This document shows, piece by piece, positions 1-7,040 of a DNA stretch of 12,856 bases. The stretch spans positions 1 through 12,856 of the forward strand of contig CAJUNI010000030.1 in assembly GCA_910587945.1 (NCBI GenBank), in the 5' to 3' direction. The translations under genes and the position numbers were made by a program. The notes under the pieces are model-generated. The model searched no databases and was not told the origin of the DNA. It saw nothing but the letters and a program-made list of their open reading frames with translations. Position 1 is the first letter of the stretch; every line of letters begins with the position of its first letter. This DNA is from an uncultured Parvibacter sp. Its GTDB lineage: Bacteria; Actinomycetota; Coriobacteriia; Coriobacteriales; Eggerthellaceae.

Positions 1-479
1 TCGTTAAGCTCGTCGATATCAAGACCCTCGTCGGTAAGCTCAACACCGTAGAACACCGGTTGATTAAGGGCGAAGGCTTGAATTGCCGCCAGATAGGTGG
101 GCTTTTCAACAATGACGCCATCGCCTTTATCGAGAAGCACTTTGCCCAGCAGATCCAGAATTTGCTGTGAGCCCGTAGTGATTAGCACATCATCCAGCAC
201 ATAGTCCGTACCAAAGCGCTGGTTATAGCGATCGGCAATCCACTGGCGCAATTCATCAATGCCGGCCGTCGCAGAATATTGGAACGCCGCAGCCCCTTGC
301 TCAGCCACGACGCGTTGCATAGATTCCAGAAGCTTTTCCTGAGGAAAGGAAATGGGATTCGGGAGACCGCCGGCAAAAGAGGTAACGTTGGGATCGGAAG
401 CAGCCTTCAAAATGCTACGCACGAAGGAAGGAGGGGTTGACTTTATCCCGTCCGATAGCAGCTCCTCGATATCACCCAT
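1..479 (-). CDS. PLP-dependent class I/II aminotransferase, N-terminal part (3' end outside window)
   Basis: About 159 residues of the N-terminal part of a fold-type I aminotransferase, resembling the MocR-associated / 2-aminoadipate (LysN-like) group; it would transfer an amino group between an amino acid and a 2-oxo acid in the cytoplasm. Visible: an N-terminal arm, the FAGGLPNP stretch near residues 35-42 typical of this group, an ELRQWIADRY helix, and TTGSQQILDLL near residue 100, the phosphate-binding-loop region of PLP aminotransferases, followed by EKPTYLAAI. The PLP-binding lysine lies in the missing C-terminal half. The start is the ATG at 477-479, preceded by a good Shine-Dalgarno (AAAGGA, 5-6 nt spacing). 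It has its own promoter candidate upstream. Substrate cannot be told. It looks like an ordinary housekeeping gene, not part of the molybdoenzyme cluster. Confidence 0.85.
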   Translation of the reverse strand, partial: MGDIEELLSDGIKSTPPSFVRSILKAASDPNVTSFAGGLPNPISFPQEKLLESMQRVVAEQGAAAFQYSATAGIDELRQWIADRYNQRFGTDYVLDDVLITTGSQQILDLLGKVLLDKGDGVIVEKPTYLAAIQAFALNQPVFYGVELTDEGLDIDELN

Positions 480-514
480 GGCGGTTCCTTTCCTTCTAGT
501 TTTACTGCTGGGCT

Positions 515-542
515 ATTATGGCACCACCAAAAAACGAACCAA
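515..542 (-). promoter_or_regulatory. Candidate sigma-70 promoter of the aminotransferase gene
   Basis: On the minus strand a -35-like TTGGTT (537-542) and a -10-like CATAAT (515-520) are separated by 16 nt, placing the start of transcription roughly 30 nt before the ribosome binding site of the aminotransferase. Seen by eye only; the -35 match is moderate. Confidence 0.4.
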
Positions 543-573
543 TTGAGTCCTTTTTTAAGGAGCCCATATCATC

Positions 574-595
574 CTTGACCGGCCGGTTTGAAGGT
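574..595. promoter_or_regulatory. Dyad-symmetric element upstream of the aminotransferase promoter
   Basis: A perfect 10-bp palindrome ACCGGCCGGT (578-587) sits inside a longer imperfect dyad flanked by CCTT (574-577) and AAGG (592-595). It lies about 32 bp upstream of the proposed -35 box and 62 bp beyond the end of the ferrodoxin gene. Having no loop it is better read as a protein-binding dyad than as a terminator hairpin. The binding protein is unknown. Confidence 0.3.
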
Positions 596-657
596 TGTGC
601 CCACCTTTGCCCGGTGACGACATCTGGGAACGAACTGATTTGGCACCAAGAACTCCC

Positions 658-1485
658 TTAGCAATGAGAATCCTCACGCACCCAAGGTTGCGCATTGGCC
701 GCCACTATTTGCGCCAAAGAAACCTGCTCATTTAAATAGCGTGCTGCAGGATTCTTGTCTCCCATCTTGCAATGAATAGCATGGTGGGAACAGGCATGCA
801 TGCAGGCTAAACAAGCATTGCACCCCAAACCCGCCATTGCGTTACGAAGCGCCACGCCGTCGGCGCAGGTAATGCAACCGGCGGGACATACCTGGGCACA
901 CAGCCCGCAGCCATTGCAGCAATCGGCATCAATACTCAGGAAATCCCCCAGCTGCTGCGGCTCAAACCTAACTCTCAGATCCAAAAAGGCCTGATGAACC
1001 CTCCTGTCCTCGTCGGTCACTGGGTCAAAGCCGCAATGGCGATGGGCCACCGTTTCATCAATCCGCTGCAGATTCTCAGGGATATGTTTTTCGGGGATGA
1101 GCTTCTTTTGCTCGGCCACGTCATAGCCCGGAAGCCAGTTATCCACCATGAGCAGCATCGTGATATAGGCAGGTGAAAGCCCCGCTGATCGGGCGTCCTC
1201 AAGAGTAAGTTCCACGGCGTTGCCATGACGATTGCCGTAGGTTCCCACGAAATACAAATAGGGTGTTACTAACTCAGCGCGATGAATGAACTCATGCACC
1301 ATATAGGGCATTTGATGAGCGTAAAGCGGGAAGACAATGCCGATGGAATCGGCCTCATAGTGCAAGTCATCAGGGCGTGCCATTTCCTGCGGAATACTGA
1401 GCATGCACCCATCTTCGCCAGGAGACTGGGCGAGCTCCTGGGCAACTTGCAAGCAGTTTCCTGTACCCGTGAAATAAAACAGCAT
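658..1485 (-). CDS. EFR1-family ferrodoxin (flavodoxin-like domain plus two 4Fe-4S motifs)
   Basis: 275 residues. The N-terminus MLFYFTGTGN carries the flavodoxin phosphate loop (TGTGN, residues 6-10), as in EFR1 proteins. The C-terminal third carries two bacterial-ferredoxin motifs: C190-x2-C193-x2-C196-x3-C200-P, and C222-x2-C225-x2-C228-x3-C232, the latter followed by Ser rather than Pro. A soluble electron carrier or oxidoreductase combining FMN and two 4Fe-4S clusters is expected; the partner is unknown. I chose the ATG at 1483-1485 because it gives the standard family N-terminus and has a Shine-Dalgarno (AAAAGGA) 5 nt upstream. The frame stays open to 1590, but that 35-residue extension is translated repeat DNA and should not be annotated. 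It is separated from the transporter gene by a terminator, so membership in the molybdoenzyme cluster is doubtful. Confidence 0.85.
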   Translation of the reverse strand: MLFYFTGTGNCLQVAQELAQSPGEDGCMLSIPQEMARPDDLHYEADSIGIVFPLYAHQMPYMVHEFIHRAELVTPYLYFVGTYGNRHGNAVELTLEDARSAGLSPAYITMLLMVDNWLPGYDVAEQKKLIPEKHIPENLQRIDETVAHRHCGFDPVTDEDRRVHQAFLDLRVRFEPQQLGDFLSIDADCCNGCGLCAQVCPAGCITCADGVALRNAMAGLGCNACLACMHACSHHAIHCKMGDKNPAARYLNEQVSLAQIVAANAQPWVREDSHC

Positions 1486-1533
1486 GGCAATCCTTTTTCG
1501 CGATCCCTGTGAGTTGTCGGCTTCAACCGCAAA

Positions 1534-1620
1534 AGCTTCCCAGCAGCAAAATCCGCCGCCGCGGAAAACGAAATCCCGACTTTTGGTCAAACGCGAACGA
1601 TTTTAGCGCGCGCCAGAGGA
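1534..1620 (+). repeat. Dispersed intergenic repeat, copy A (87 bp)
   Basis: Bases 1534-1620 match 11740-11826 in the same orientation without gaps, with 83 of 87 bases identical (differences at 1542, in the CGCGG/CGTAG segment near 1562-1563, and at 1574). The repeat includes a GACTTTTGGTC core and a CG-rich end with alternating GC. It is non-coding as far as can be seen, although the minus-strand frame stays open through it and fuses with the ferrodoxin frame. It resembles a small dispersed element of REP or MITE type; I see no transposase. Confidence 0.85.
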
Positions 1621-1740
1621 TTCGCGGGTCGTTTACCGCCTCATAGCAGCAAATCACCGTCCGATATTCCGCAAATCCATGCTTTCTGTAGATTATCTTG
1701 GCCAGCAAACCACCAAAGCTGGCGCCCCACGATGAATCTT

Positions 1741-1781
1741 GCGCTAAAAACTCGCTTTAGTGACCAGAAGTCGGAATTTCG
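1741..1781 (-). repeat. Diverged, inverted partial copy C of the dispersed repeat
   Basis: This 41-bp stretch aligns without gaps to the reverse complement of 1569-1609 in copy A, with 30 of 41 positions identical, including GCGCTAAAA at one end and a GACCAGAAGTCGGAATTTCG block at the other (19/20 to the corresponding block of the 11740 copy). Copies A and C thus face each other across about 120 bp. Only the core of the 87-bp unit is recognisable here. Confidence 0.6.
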
Positions 1782-1841
1782 ATTGAGCGAAGCCTGAATT
1801 CAGAGACTTAACACCACGGTACCCACCCTAAGCGCTGACAC

Positions 1842-1883
1842 AGAACAAAAAGTGGACGAGAGATTTCCCGTCCACTTTGTTCT
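1842..1883 (-). terminator. Strong hairpin terminator at the end of the transporter operon
   Basis: Arms AGAACAAAAAGTGGACG (1842-1858) and CGTCCACTTTGTTCT (1869-1883) pair almost completely, with a two-base bulge in the A-run. Read on the minus strand the GTGGACG stem is followed by TTTTTGTTCT, a good intrinsic terminator for transcripts coming from the transporter gene, leaving about 145 nt of 3' untranslated RNA. The plus-strand reading has a weaker T-tract. Confidence 0.75.
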
Positions 1884-2027
1884 AATTCTTGTAGGCCTTC
1901 TCGTTATGAAGCAAGGATGCGCAAATGATCTGCGGCCTGATCTGAGGTACCCGCCAATCCTAGGGCGTCAACAATCCTTCACAGTCTAGGACACTAGGTC
2001 ACCCGGCCCCTTGCGCATCGAGCGCGC

Positions 2028-3449
2028 TTACACGGGAAGCACTGCCCCACCGATGAAGTACACCAACGGCACCAGAATGACCACGAAGAGAATGGCCGGA
2101 ATAATGCCCGCTTTCGCCGTATCGCCAAAGGTGAAATAGCCCTCTGCATAAGCCACCGTAATGGTCGGATTCAACGGCAGAATGAAATTGCCGGACACAA
2201 TGGCAACCACAATCATCATCGGGATTGCCGGCGAAATGCCTGCGGCGGTTGCAAACGCAAACAGCGGCGGCAGGAAAATCGTCAGAATGGCAGGAGCCAC
2301 CGGCAAGAACGTGTGCAGCAAATAGGCTACGGCCGCAATGATATAGAGCGCCACCAGAGGATCCATGGACAGAACGCCACTGGCTAAGAACAGATCGGCA
2401 ATGAACTTCGCGCCGCCCGTCGCTCCAAGCACATTACCTAAGCACAGGATGCCACCAAGCATGAGAATAATGTTCCACGGAACGCCCTTCTGCATATCAT
2501 CCCAGGTCAGAAGATTCATACCCGGCAAGAACATAATAGCCAGGCCGATAACGGCAACGGTCGTAGTGTCCAACACGGGAATCCAATTGCCCAAAATCCA
2601 CAACACCGGAATACCAATGAGCATGACCAGAGATTTCTTTTCTGTAGCTGTGAATTTGCCCAAATCACTCGTGCTTGATAGTACTGTTTCAATGTCGTCC
2701 TCGGTAATCTGCTCCGGCGGGAACACTTTCACCAAGAAGAACCAGCAGATGGGAATGAGGATAATAGCAAAGGGCACGCCCACTGCCATCCACTGCAAAA
2801 AGCCAACGGTCATTCCGTTGTAGGCCTGCAACATGCCCATGGAAAGCACGTTCATCGAATGGCCTGCTGGCGTGCAGAAACCACCCATGATGGCCGCAAA
2901 AGCAACACCCAACATAAGACAGCGACCCAAGTTAGATTTGCCCGGCTCCTGACCAATGGCCTTCAGCAGCGGCAGAGCCAAGCCCATAGTGATAACAACA
3001 GCACCCGTATCGGTCATAACCGTCGAGATAACCGCCGAACCAATCATGAATGCCAACACCAGCTTTTTGGAATTGGATCCCGCCCAACTAATAAGCTTGC
3101 GAGTCAAACGCTGACCAAGCGTGGTCTTCATCATAAGAATCGTCAGGCTGAAGACGCCAATGACAAAGAAGATGGTCGTTCCCCCGAAACCCGCAAACAC
3201 TTCCTTTAACGGCACCACACCAAACAAGGCTGCTAGCACCAGCACCAATATGCCCGTAACGCCAGCAGGGAATGTCTCACAGATCCACAGAATAACTGCG
3301 GTAGCCATAATCCCAAGGCCCAGCGCACCTTGATGGGACAACTGTTCAGTTCCAGGAACCGTAGCTGCAATAATTAAGGCAATAATGGAAAGAACGATAC
3401 CCACTACACCCTTAACAGAGAACGTTTTCTTTAAAGTCTCTGAACTCAT
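2028..3449 (-). CDS. SLC13/DASS-family anion transporter
   Basis: 473 residues, almost entirely hydrophobic with about a dozen membrane segments, matching the divalent anion:Na+ symporter (SLC13, sodium/sulfate or dicarboxylate) family in length and pattern. The two internal repeats are visible: FGGTTIFFVIGVFSLTI near 88-104 with GGFCTPAGHS (189-198), and VPWNIILMLGGILCLGNVLGATGGAKFI near 323-350 with ILPLNPTITV (423-432). The substrate/sodium-coordinating SNT motifs are not canonical: the first site reads T146-D147-T148, and the second lies in LPVAPA (382-387). Start chosen at ATG 3447-3449 because AAAGGAGGA lies 5 nt upstream; an upstream ATG at 3497 falls inside a hairpin and has no comparable site. 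Last gene of the operon. Substrate unknown: sulfate, a dicarboxylate or an aromatic acid are all possible. Confidence 0.85.
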   Translation of the reverse strand: MSSETLKKTFSVKGVVGIVLSIIALIIAATVPGTEQLSHQGALGLGIMATAVILWICETFPAGVTGILVLVLAALFGVVPLKEVFAGFGGTTIFFVIGVFSLTILMMKTTLGQRLTRKLISWAGSNSKKLVLAFMIGSAVISTVMTDTGAVVITMGLALPLLKAIGQEPGKSNLGRCLMLGVAFAAIMGGFCTPAGHSMNVLSMGMLQAYNGMTVGFLQWMAVGVPFAIILIPICWFFLVKVFPPEQITEDDIETVLSSTSDLGKFTATEKKSLVMLIGIPVLWILGNWIPVLDTTTVAVIGLAIMFLPGMNLLTWDDMQKGVPWNIILMLGGILCLGNVLGATGGAKFIADLFLASGVLSMDPLVALYIIAAVAYLLHTFLPVAPAILTIFLPPLFAFATAAGISPAIPMMIVVAIVSGNFILPLNPTITVAYAEGYFTFGDTAKAGIIPAILFVVILVPLVYFIGGAVLPV

Positions 3450-3477
3450 AGTTCCTCCTTTGAGAAGAGGTTGAGAC

Positions 3478-3511
3478 ATCCGCTGCGCCCCCTCCATGAA
3501 ACGCAGCGGAT
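3478..3511 (-). promoter_or_regulatory. Intercistronic hairpin between transhydroxylase small subunit and transporter
   Basis: A perfect 10-bp inverted repeat, ATCCGCTGCG (3478-3487) and CGCAGCGGAT (3502-3511), with a 14-nt loop. No T-run follows on the minus strand, so it is not an intrinsic terminator. In the 78-nt gap between two co-directional genes it is more likely an mRNA processing or stability element that lets subunit and transporter levels differ. Confidence 0.6.
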
Positions 3512-3527
3512 CATGAATAAATGAGAA

Positions 3528-4358
3528 CTAACCTTGGAACAAGCTTGCGTGGGCAAGATATACCGGACCTACGTTGCGATCCTCTTCTACGGTACTTGCC
3601 TCAATCACGCGAGTGAGATACCCCTCGCACTCGACATACAAACGCCAGTGAGCTTCGTCCACCTTCTTAAACCAGAAGTCGCCAAAGTCGTCAGTTTCTT
3701 GAACAAGGATCTCTCCGGTATCAAGGTTCTCAGCCGTCACTTTTGCCCCAATGACTACCTCGTCGGCTTCGCGATCAACCACGACTCCGGCAAGGAAGCG
3801 CTTCGGGAGGTTGAGGTAGTACACCCGAGGTTTGTCGTCCGCGCGATCGGCACACAAAACCTCAGCGGCAGCCAATTCTTCAGCAAACTCTTCCTCATCC
3901 CCAAAGCGAATGGCCTCATGAGGGCACACATCCACACAGTGAGGAATTTCACCAGCATCTACCAGATGAGCACAGCCGGTGCACTTCTGGGGCAACGCGA
4001 GCTCCTCGTTCCAGAAGATGGCGCCATAGGGGCAGCTCTCTACCAGCTCCTTGCACCCTTTTGCTTTCTCTGGATCAATAATTACCAAACCATCATCGCG
4101 CTTATAGACAGCATCGGGCGCGACCGCCATGCACGGAGCGTTATCGCAGTGCTGGCACATGTGCAGCACATAGGACACTTTCACCTTGGGTACTTGACCA
4201 CAAACGGTCTCTTCAATGCGCGTCCAAAATTGACCCGTATCAGGCTGAGGCTTTGCAATGGGCGACCAGTCGTTATCAACATGCTCATCCTTGCAAGCTA
4301 TCTGACAATTGCGACAACCATTACATTTAGCATGGTCGAATACAAATACCTTTCCCAT
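3528..4358 (-). CDS. Transhydroxylase-type iron-sulfur (beta) subunit with C-terminal beta-barrel domain
   Basis: 276 residues. Residues 1-180 are a DMSO-reductase-type ferredoxin subunit with C12-x2-C15-x2-C18-x3-C22, C68-x2-C71-x4-C76 (the usual fourth Cys is Ala80), C102, C109, C126-x2-C129 and C141-x3-C145. Residues about 185-276 (FLAGVVVDREADEVVIGAKV onward, with FGDFWFKKVDEAHWRLYV) form a CarboxypepD_reg/prealbumin-like beta domain. This two-part layout, the length (274 in Pelobacter acidigallici transhydroxylase) and shared segments such as GLVIIDPEKAKG and KPRVYYLNL point to the beta subunit of pyrogallol-phloroglucinol transhydroxylase. It relays electrons to or from the molybdenum subunit in the cytoplasm; no signal peptide. 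Start ATG at 4356-4358, 2 nt after the alpha stop, with its ribosome site (GGAAGGAGAA) inside the alpha 3' end, so the pair is translationally coupled. Confidence 0.85.
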   Translation of the reverse strand: MGKVFVFDHAKCNGCRNCQIACKDEHVDNDWSPIAKPQPDTGQFWTRIEETVCGQVPKVKVSYVLHMCQHCDNAPCMAVAPDAVYKRDDGLVIIDPEKAKGCKELVESCPYGAIFWNEELALPQKCTGCAHLVDAGEIPHCVDVCPHEAIRFGDEEEFAEELAAAEVLCADRADDKPRVYYLNLPKRFLAGVVVDREADEVVIGAKVTAENLDTGEILVQETDDFGDFWFKKVDEAHWRLYVECEGYLTRVIEASTVEEDRNVGPVYLAHASLFQG

Positions 4359-4360
4359 GC

Positions 4361-6976
4361 CTATTCTCCTTCCACGATGCGCGCGCTCGCAATAAGACCG
4401 CAATCCGGGTCGTAATCTCTGTTGAATGCTTCGGGATATTCCTCAGCCAACTTGAACACGTCAACTTTTTCGACATTTACTAAGAAGCCACTGGTTACTT
4501 CGCCATAGGCATGGGTTGACGTCGTAGGTGTGGGGGCAATCAGGTTGTTGGCGCCGCCACGATCCAAGCCACCGCGACCCAGTACTGCCGAGTCAACACG
4601 CGAACCATGATCCTGGTAGACCACGCCGGGACGGATGCGCTCGGTCACGCGAACGCCGCCCATAACCGCACCGCGCTCGTTATAAATCTTGACAATGTCG
4701 CCCGTCTCAAGACCCAAAGCGCCTGCGTCGGTGGGATGGACCCAAACCGGCTCATACTTATAGCCATCCGGGCCGGTTACCTTCACATACTCTTCCATCT
4801 CGCGGAACCAGGTCACGTCATCAAGATTTGCGTGCACGCGCCAACGCGGATGATTGGAAACCAAAAGGAAGGGATACTTGCGGCCGCGCTCAAGATATTG
4901 ACGCTCCTGGTGGCCAGCACCCTCATCAATCCACTTAGGAATAGGACCGCGCTCTTTGTCGTCCGGGAATTGTTCAGCCAACCGGGTTGAGTAGTACTCC
5001 AACTTGCCCGACGGCGTGGAGAGCGGATGGCCTTCCGGATCAGCGTAGAACTGGCTCAGGCCCACGGGAAGCTCTTCCCACTTTTCCTTCGTGGGGAACG
5101 CATAGTACTGCTTCTCTTTGAATTCATCGAAGGTCATCTTGTCTGCAGCACCTGTGTTCATAAATCCTGCTTCGATATACTCTTCGCAGGTCTTGCCACC
5201 CATATAGCGCTCGTAAAGATTCTCGTAAATGCCACCATACTTCTCAAGCTTCTTCGCCACTTCACCCACGGCCTCCATATCTGATTTAGAATCCAGACGA
5301 GGCTTGATTGCTTGGCGCTCGAAATAGACGACATTCCACTGACCGTTATCGGAGTCAGTACCGATGTCTTCGGTTTCAAACTTCGTATTAGTAGGCAGAA
5401 TAATGTCGGCGAAGAGGCAGTCATTTTCCATCCACGGGTGCTGCACGATGATAAATTCGATGGAATCATGGCGAAGTGCTTCTTGCATTTCATTGCCACC
5501 ATTCCAGCAGGTTTCCCAACAAGGCGTATCCGACCAGATCATATGCAGCCGCTCATTGCCTTCTAGGGGGAAGGTGTAAGGGCCTTCGAACTGATCTTCT
5601 CGGGGGAAACCGGCGCCAATATGGCCATACCAGGTTACTGGCGGATTCATAATTGCCTGCGGAATCATGGTCTTAGGAATGAAACTTTCTGGGAAGCTGC
5701 GGAACCAACCACGATAGGCCGGGCTGCAGTTCGGAATCTCCGATGAGGGCGGCAACGGCGTTACCGTTTCCATGCCATAGAGCGTCCACTCAATGAACTT
5801 AAATTGATTAGCACCCGGCTTACCCAGTGATTGCATACCCAACAGAGCTACCTCTAAGCGCGCGGGCTCATGGGCATAGCAAGAACGAATATAGGAGCCA
5901 CCATTGCAATGAGCAATGGACACAGCATGCTTAGCCCAATAGCGAGCAAAGGCTTTGATGGTATAAGATGGCACGCCGCAGATCTCTTCAGCCCATTTCG
6001 GGGTCTTCGGAATGCCATCTTCGCCACCTAATACGTAGTACTTGAAGTTATCGAAGCCGATGGCATGGGTATCAAGATACTCTTGATCGTAGGTACCCTC
6101 AGTGATCCAGGTATAGGCAATGGCCAACTGTAACGCAGCGTCAGTGTTGGGCTTTACGGGGATCCAATAGTCCGCATGGACAGCGTTGGTGTAATTCACA
6201 TCAGGCGAAATATGAATTTGCTTGATGCCGAGTTCTGTAAACCAGAAGCAAATTCGGCTCGCCAGATACCCACCCCAACCAAGAGGTGTTGTTTCTACGT
6301 CACAACCCCAGAACAGCACTGCATCGCCGTTTTGTGCAATGTCTTGAATGACATTATTCTGCATCGAGTTCTGGCCCAAGGGGTCCATGCCCCAGATGTG
6401 CTTAGCGCCCCAATACCAACCTTCCCAGCTGTCCGGCTGGCGCGTTTGCAGCGTATAGCGACCAATCAGATCGAACATACGACTCTGGCACCCATGAGGC
6501 GCATGGACGAATTTCGTTTCCCCATGACCGTCCAACTCGCAGAGAATAGATGCAGGACCGTAAAGATCATGAACGCGCTTGATTTCTGCCGCAATGAGAT
6601 CTGTCGCCTCATCCCAGCTAATGCGCTGATACCCACTGGTGCCGCGATTCTGAGGATTACGCTCTCCGTTGGGATCCCAGTCCACACGCTTTAGCGGATA
6701 GGGAATGCGGTTTTTCGAGTACACGCGCTTCTTATAGCACAGCGACAACGGCGAAATCAGCGTTTTGAATCCTGGTTCAAACACCGATCCGCGCGCTTCA
6801 AGATGCCACGCATTAAGCTCCTCTGGCGTCTGGTGCTCATCGAAGTGGAAGGGGCGAATGCGCAGAATCTTGTCATTCTCTTCATCGATGTCTACGGTGC
6901 AAGCATTGGTACCAATACCGAAGCTATTAAAGCCAAGGCCTTTGACGATAGGTGTTCCTTTGACGTCTTGAGCCAT
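4361..6976 (-). CDS. Molybdopterin oxidoreductase, pyrogallol-phloroglucinol transhydroxylase-like large (alpha) subunit
   Basis: 871 residues, close to the 875 of Pelobacter acidigallici transhydroxylase alpha. Shared with that protein as I remember it: RIPYPLKRVDWDPNGERNPQ (90-109), RISWDEATDLI (118-128), QPDSWEGWYWG (180-190), the region around 240-345 (KPNTDAALQLAIAYTWITEG; GIPKTPKWAEEICGVPS), and the C-terminal dinucleotide-binding barrel ending near DRGGANNLIAP. As in transhydroxylase there is no N-terminal 4Fe-4S Cys motif and no signal peptide, so the clusters are in the small subunit and the enzyme is cytoplasmic. Ser183 is the expected molybdenum ligand, with Asp182, Trp184 and His151 nearby. 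The neighbouring pocket differs (Ala159-Pro160 where Pelobacter has Tyr-Arg), so the substrate may not be pyrogallol. Strong ribosome site GGAGAGGAG before the ATG at 6974-6976. Alternative: a distant catechol dehydroxylase. Confidence 0.85.
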   Translation of the reverse strand: MAQDVKGTPIVKGLGFNSFGIGTNACTVDIDEENDKILRIRPFHFDEHQTPEELNAWHLEARGSVFEPGFKTLISPLSLCYKKRVYSKNRIPYPLKRVDWDPNGERNPQNRGTSGYQRISWDEATDLIAAEIKRVHDLYGPASILCELDGHGETKFVHAPHGCQSRMFDLIGRYTLQTRQPDSWEGWYWGAKHIWGMDPLGQNSMQNNVIQDIAQNGDAVLFWGCDVETTPLGWGGYLASRICFWFTELGIKQIHISPDVNYTNAVHADYWIPVKPNTDAALQLAIAYTWITEGTYDQEYLDTHAIGFDNFKYYVLGGEDGIPKTPKWAEEICGVPSYTIKAFARYWAKHAVSIAHCNGGSYIRSCYAHEPARLEVALLGMQSLGKPGANQFKFIEWTLYGMETVTPLPPSSEIPNCSPAYRGWFRSFPESFIPKTMIPQAIMNPPVTWYGHIGAGFPREDQFEGPYTFPLEGNERLHMIWSDTPCWETCWNGGNEMQEALRHDSIEFIIVQHPWMENDCLFADIILPTNTKFETEDIGTDSDNGQWNVVYFERQAIKPRLDSKSDMEAVGEVAKKLEKYGGIYENLYERYMGGKTCEEYIEAGFMNTGAADKMTFDEFKEKQYYAFPTKEKWEELPVGLSQFYADPEGHPLSTPSGKLEYYSTRLAEQFPDDKERGPIPKWIDEGAGHQERQYLERGRKYPFLLVSNHPRWRVHANLDDVTWFREMEEYVKVTGPDGYKYEPVWVHPTDAGALGLETGDIVKIYNERGAVMGGVRVTERIRPGVVYQDHGSRVDSAVLGRGGLDRGGANNLIAPTPTTSTHAYGEVTSGFLVNVEKVDVFKLAEEYPEAFNRDYDPDCGLIASARIVEGE

Positions 6977-6989
6977 GTTTTCTCCTCTC

Positions 6990-7012
6990 CTTTGCCCTCT
7001 TATCGTGCAAAG
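6990..7012 (-). promoter_or_regulatory. Hairpin immediately before the transhydroxylase alpha ribosome binding site
   Basis: Arms CTTTGC (6990-6995) and GCAAAG (7007-7012) with an 11-nt loop lie directly 5' of the GGAGAGGAG Shine-Dalgarno on the minus-strand transcript. No T-run, so not a terminator; possibly a 5' stabiliser or translation modulator for the large subunit. Confidence 0.35.
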
Positions 7013-7040
7013 CTCTTTCCCCTAAGGATTTCCTCCCGAC

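Larger units (their letters stand above)
1486..2027. other. Gene-free stretch between ferrodoxin and transporter genes
   Basis: 542 bp without a supportable gene. It holds repeat copy A, the inverted partial copy C, and the terminator hairpin at 1842-1883. A 61-codon minus-strand frame at 1523-1708 has no start signal and is largely translated repeat. The part between the hairpin and the transporter stop (1884-2027) contains only short CCTAG/CTAGG repeats. I could not find a convincing promoter for the ferrodoxin gene; any promoter must lie in or near copy A. Confidence 0.7.

Noticed and set aside
1523..1708. 61-codon minus-strand open frame in the repeat region
   Set aside because: Mostly translated repeat, no ribosome site, no similarity to a known protein.
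2365..2823. 152-codon plus-strand open frame opposite the transporter
   Set aside because: Antisense to conserved membrane segments; no ribosome site and no family resemblance.
3534..4415. 293-codon plus-strand open frame opposite the transhydroxylase small subunit
   Set aside because: It lies fully antisense to a clearly recognisable gene, has no ribosome site, and its translation resembles no family I know.
6176..6694. 172-codon plus-strand open frame opposite the transhydroxylase large subunit
   Set aside because: Antisense shadow of conserved coding sequence; no start signal or recognisable motif.
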